From NCBI GenBank assembly GCA_005222965.1, contig NJBG01000001.1, forward strand, positions 737,533 to 801,532: DNA of 64,000 nucleotides, given 5' to 3'. Position 1 is the first letter of the stretch. The number at the start of each line of letters is the position of its first letter. The DNA is from Candidatus Woesearchaeota archaeon B3_Woes. GTDB taxonomy: Archaea; Nanobdellota; Nanobdellia; Woesearchaeales; B3-WOES. This document shows, in pieces, positions 62,329 through 64,000 of the stretch. Made by a program: the position numbers and the translations under genes. The notes below the pieces were generated by a model, which saw only the letters and a program-made list of their open reading frames with translations, had not been told where the DNA came from and made no database searches.

Positions 62329-63621
62329 ATGGTTGAAGCAAATCCACAATCTATTGAATTAAACAACACAATAAAGAATAATAGTTCTATCTACGATTTA
62401 ATATCTAACAGAGGTAAATTAATATTCTTTCCTAGAAAAGAAGTTATGGCCCAATCAGCAGATGCAAAAGGTAAAAAAATAAACGCTACAATGGGCATAG
62501 CTTTAGAAGAAGATCTATCTCTAATGCGTCTAAAATCAATAGCTAAATTAATAAAAAAGCTTGATCCAAAAGAAATTTTTACTTATACATCTAGTTTTGG
62601 AAAACCAGAACTAAGAGAAAAATGGAAAGAAAAAATATATGAAAAAAATCCATCTTTAGAATTAGAAACAAGTCTGCCTATAACAACAAACGGTATAACT
62701 CATGGATTAAGTCTTGCAGGATACCTTTTCATAAACCCCGGAGATAAAATAATCATCCCAGATAAACTTTGGGAAAACTATGAACTTATTTTTACTAATA
62801 CATATGGTGCAGAACTAGACAAATTTAATACATTTAAAGATAAAAAATTTGATCTAGAAAGTTTCAAAAACAAATTAAATAAAGGAGAAATCGGAAAAAA
62901 AATAATTCTCTTAAATTTTCCAAACAACCCAACAGGATATACTTTAACAGCAGGAGAAGCAGAAAAAATAGCTGAAATAGTAAAAGAATCAGCTGAAAAA
63001 GGAAATAAAATTCTTGTTATAACAGATGATGCTTATTTTGGTCTAGTCTATAGACAAGGAGTTTACAAAGAATCAATCTTTACAAAACTAGCAAACCTCC
63101 ATCAAAATATCTTGGCAGTTAAAATCGACGGTGCAACAAAAGAAGATTATGTATGGGGATTTAGGGTTGGATTCATCACCTTTGGAATAAAAGACGCTAA
63201 CAAAGACCTTTACAAAGCCTTAGAAAACAAAACAGCAGGTGCTGTTCGTTCAACAATATCAACCGCACCACATCTATCACAATCACTAGTATTAAAGGCA
63301 TTTAACTCTAAAAAATATCAAAAAGAAAAGCAAGAAAAATATGAATTATTGAAATCAAGATATCAAGAAGTTAAAAGAGTTTTACAAGACGAAAAATATT
63401 CTGAATTCTTTAAACCACTACCTTTTAATTCAGGATATTTCATGTGCATAGAATTAAACACAGATGCAGAAAAAGTAAGACAAACACTACTGGAAAAATA
63501 TTCAACAGGAGTAATTGCAATGGGAAATCTCTTAAGAATAGCTTTCTCAGCACTATCAAAAAATCAAATACAAGAATTATTTGATAATATTTATAAAGCT
63601 TGTAAAGAACAAGGAAATTAA
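62329..63621 (+). CDS. PLP-dependent aminotransferase, class I/II
   Basis: The 430-residue protein has the fold type I aminotransferase pattern: substrate-side TSSFGKPELREKW, cofactor region ITTNGITHGLSLAGYLF, ILLNFPNNPTGYTLT with the pyridine-ring Asn, ITDDAYFGLVYR with the PLP-contact Asp and Tyr, and the Schiff-base lysine in AVKIDGATKEDYVWGFRVGF. A C-terminal substrate Arg is likely in NLLRIAFSAL. The amino acid used is unknown. It is the first gene of a probable new operon with the next open frame. Confidence 0.87.
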   Translation: MVEANPQSIELNNTIKNNSSIYDLISNRGKLIFFPRKEVMAQSADAKGKKINATMGIALEEDLSLMRLKSIAKLIKKLDPKEIFTYTSSFGKPELREKWKEKIYEKNPSLELETSLPITTNGITHGLSLAGYLFINPGDKIIIPDKLWENYELIFTNTYGAELDKFNTFKDKKFDLESFKNKLNKGEIGKKIILLNFPNNPTGYTLTAGEAEKIAEIVKESAEKGNKILVITDDAYFGLVYRQGVYKESIFTKLANLHQNILAVKIDGATKEDYVWGFRVGFITFGIKDANKDLYKALENKTAGAVRSTISTAPHLSQSLVLKAFNSKKYQKEKQEKYELLKSRYQEVKRVLQDEKYSEFFKPLPFNSGYFMCIELNTDAEKVRQTLLEKYSTGVIAMGNLLRIAFSALSKNQIQELFDNIYKACKEQGN

Positions 63622-63622
63622 G

Positions 63623-64000
63623 ATGGAACCCAATAAAACAAACTTTTCTTTTTACAATAAACAAGTAATAATCAAAAGTAATGGCGAAATTTGTAAAAAT
63701 TCAAGGGATTTAACTAAAACAGAATTATTCAAAAATATAATTCATAGATTTCTAGAGGATCTTAGAGAAAGAGACTCCCCTTTTCTAAATGTGTTTCCAG
63801 AAAAAATGTCTAAAAGTGAACAAGAAAAAACCATGATAAATCTTTTACAAAAACTTTCAGAATCACCTAAGGAAAAAATAATTAAAACAGCACCAGAATT
63901 TACTGATTTTTTCAAAGATAATTACTTGCTTCACCAGTTTGTTGAAGAGCTATATGACTACTGGCGTAACTTTGAGAGGTTTTTTGTATGTTATTCAACA
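63623..64000 (+). CDS. Unknown protein, N-terminal part (runs off the right edge)
   Basis: The frame opens at ATG 63623, one base after the aminotransferase stop, and stays open to the edge (126 codons). It encodes a helical, charged protein with IIHRFLEDLRERDSPFLNVF and ELYDYWRNFERFFVCYS near the edge. I do not recognise a family. Confidence 0.6.
   Translation, partial: MEPNKTNFSFYNKQVIIKSNGEICKNSRDLTKTELFKNIIHRFLEDLRERDSPFLNVFPEKMSKSEQEKTMINLLQKLSESPKEKIIKTAPEFTDFFKDNYLLHQFVEELYDYWRNFERFFVCYST

Noticed and set aside
1-64000. CRISPR array, tRNA or rRNA genes, transposase or integrase
   Set aside because: No regularly spaced repeats, no cloverleaf-like or conserved rRNA sequences, and no DDE or tyrosine/serine recombinase proteins were noticed by eye. 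Weak tRNA genes could be missed without a search.

Overview
This AT-rich, densely packed 64 kb window looks like the chromosome of a DPANN archaeon, most likely in the Woesearchaeota/Pacearchaeota/Nanoarchaeota neighbourhood. The evidence is archaeal TATA boxes about 25-28 nt before many start codons (often leaderless), GGTGAT Shine-Dalgarno sites inside operons, a family B DNA polymerase, Rad50, a Hel308 fragment, TFIIB-like zinc-ribbon mini-proteins, and large surface proteins with a pilin-like KAQ(V/I)T N-terminus. Several genes look bacterial, including ThrRS, a short AlaRS and a radical-SAM/PLP cluster. No rRNA, tRNA, CRISPR array or transposase was seen.

Layout: 1-7.7 kb is core-like (zinc ribbon, cupredoxin-like lipoprotein, lysine-rich repeat protein, U32 protein, TIM-barrel protein, N-terminally short Dph2-like protein, ThrRS, MscS channel, membrane-anchored cupredoxin-like protein). 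From 7.6 to 23.3 kb is an accessory island in which the 3' end of the cupredoxin-like gene (7088-7654) recurs four more times as short relics at about 9.62, 10.83, 12.37 and 23.28 kb. Between the relics lie separate modules: a metalloprotease-like/nucleotidyltransferase fusion with two unknown genes; an MNT/HEPN toxin-antitoxin pair; an AbiE-like pair; and a 10 kb biosynthesis-like cluster (aldehyde dehydrogenase, PLP decarboxylase, Nudix, short AlaRS, SPASM radical SAM, double B12-radical-SAM, unknown). A Tat-exported TPR protein follows.

From 24.3 to 43.5 kb is a cluster of very large predicted surface or secreted proteins (two tandem paralogues, a third family member, an Ig-like giant, further membrane proteins) with a ribbon-helix-helix regulator and operator-like palindromes, interrupted by an AlbA_2-type gene. 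From 43.5 to 46.1 kb are two more MNT/HEPN pairs. The second is flanked by a 21-bp direct repeat copied from the 3' end of a small zinc-ribbon gene, the same 3'-end-duplication pattern as the first island.

From 46.1 to 64 kb is mostly housekeeping: PolB, thioredoxin reductase, NYN nuclease, lipoprotein, subtilisin-like protease, Hel308 fragment, ACT protein, wHTH and multi-TM protein, a candidate structured RNA with CCUCC loops, HD phosphohydrolase, Rad50, IMP dehydrogenase, adenylosuccinate synthetase and an aminotransferase. The strongest candidates for undescribed biology are the 3'-end-repeat-delimited cassettes, two genes that appear to start at AUA behind a good Shine-Dalgarno, the biosynthetic cassette, and the surface-protein cluster.
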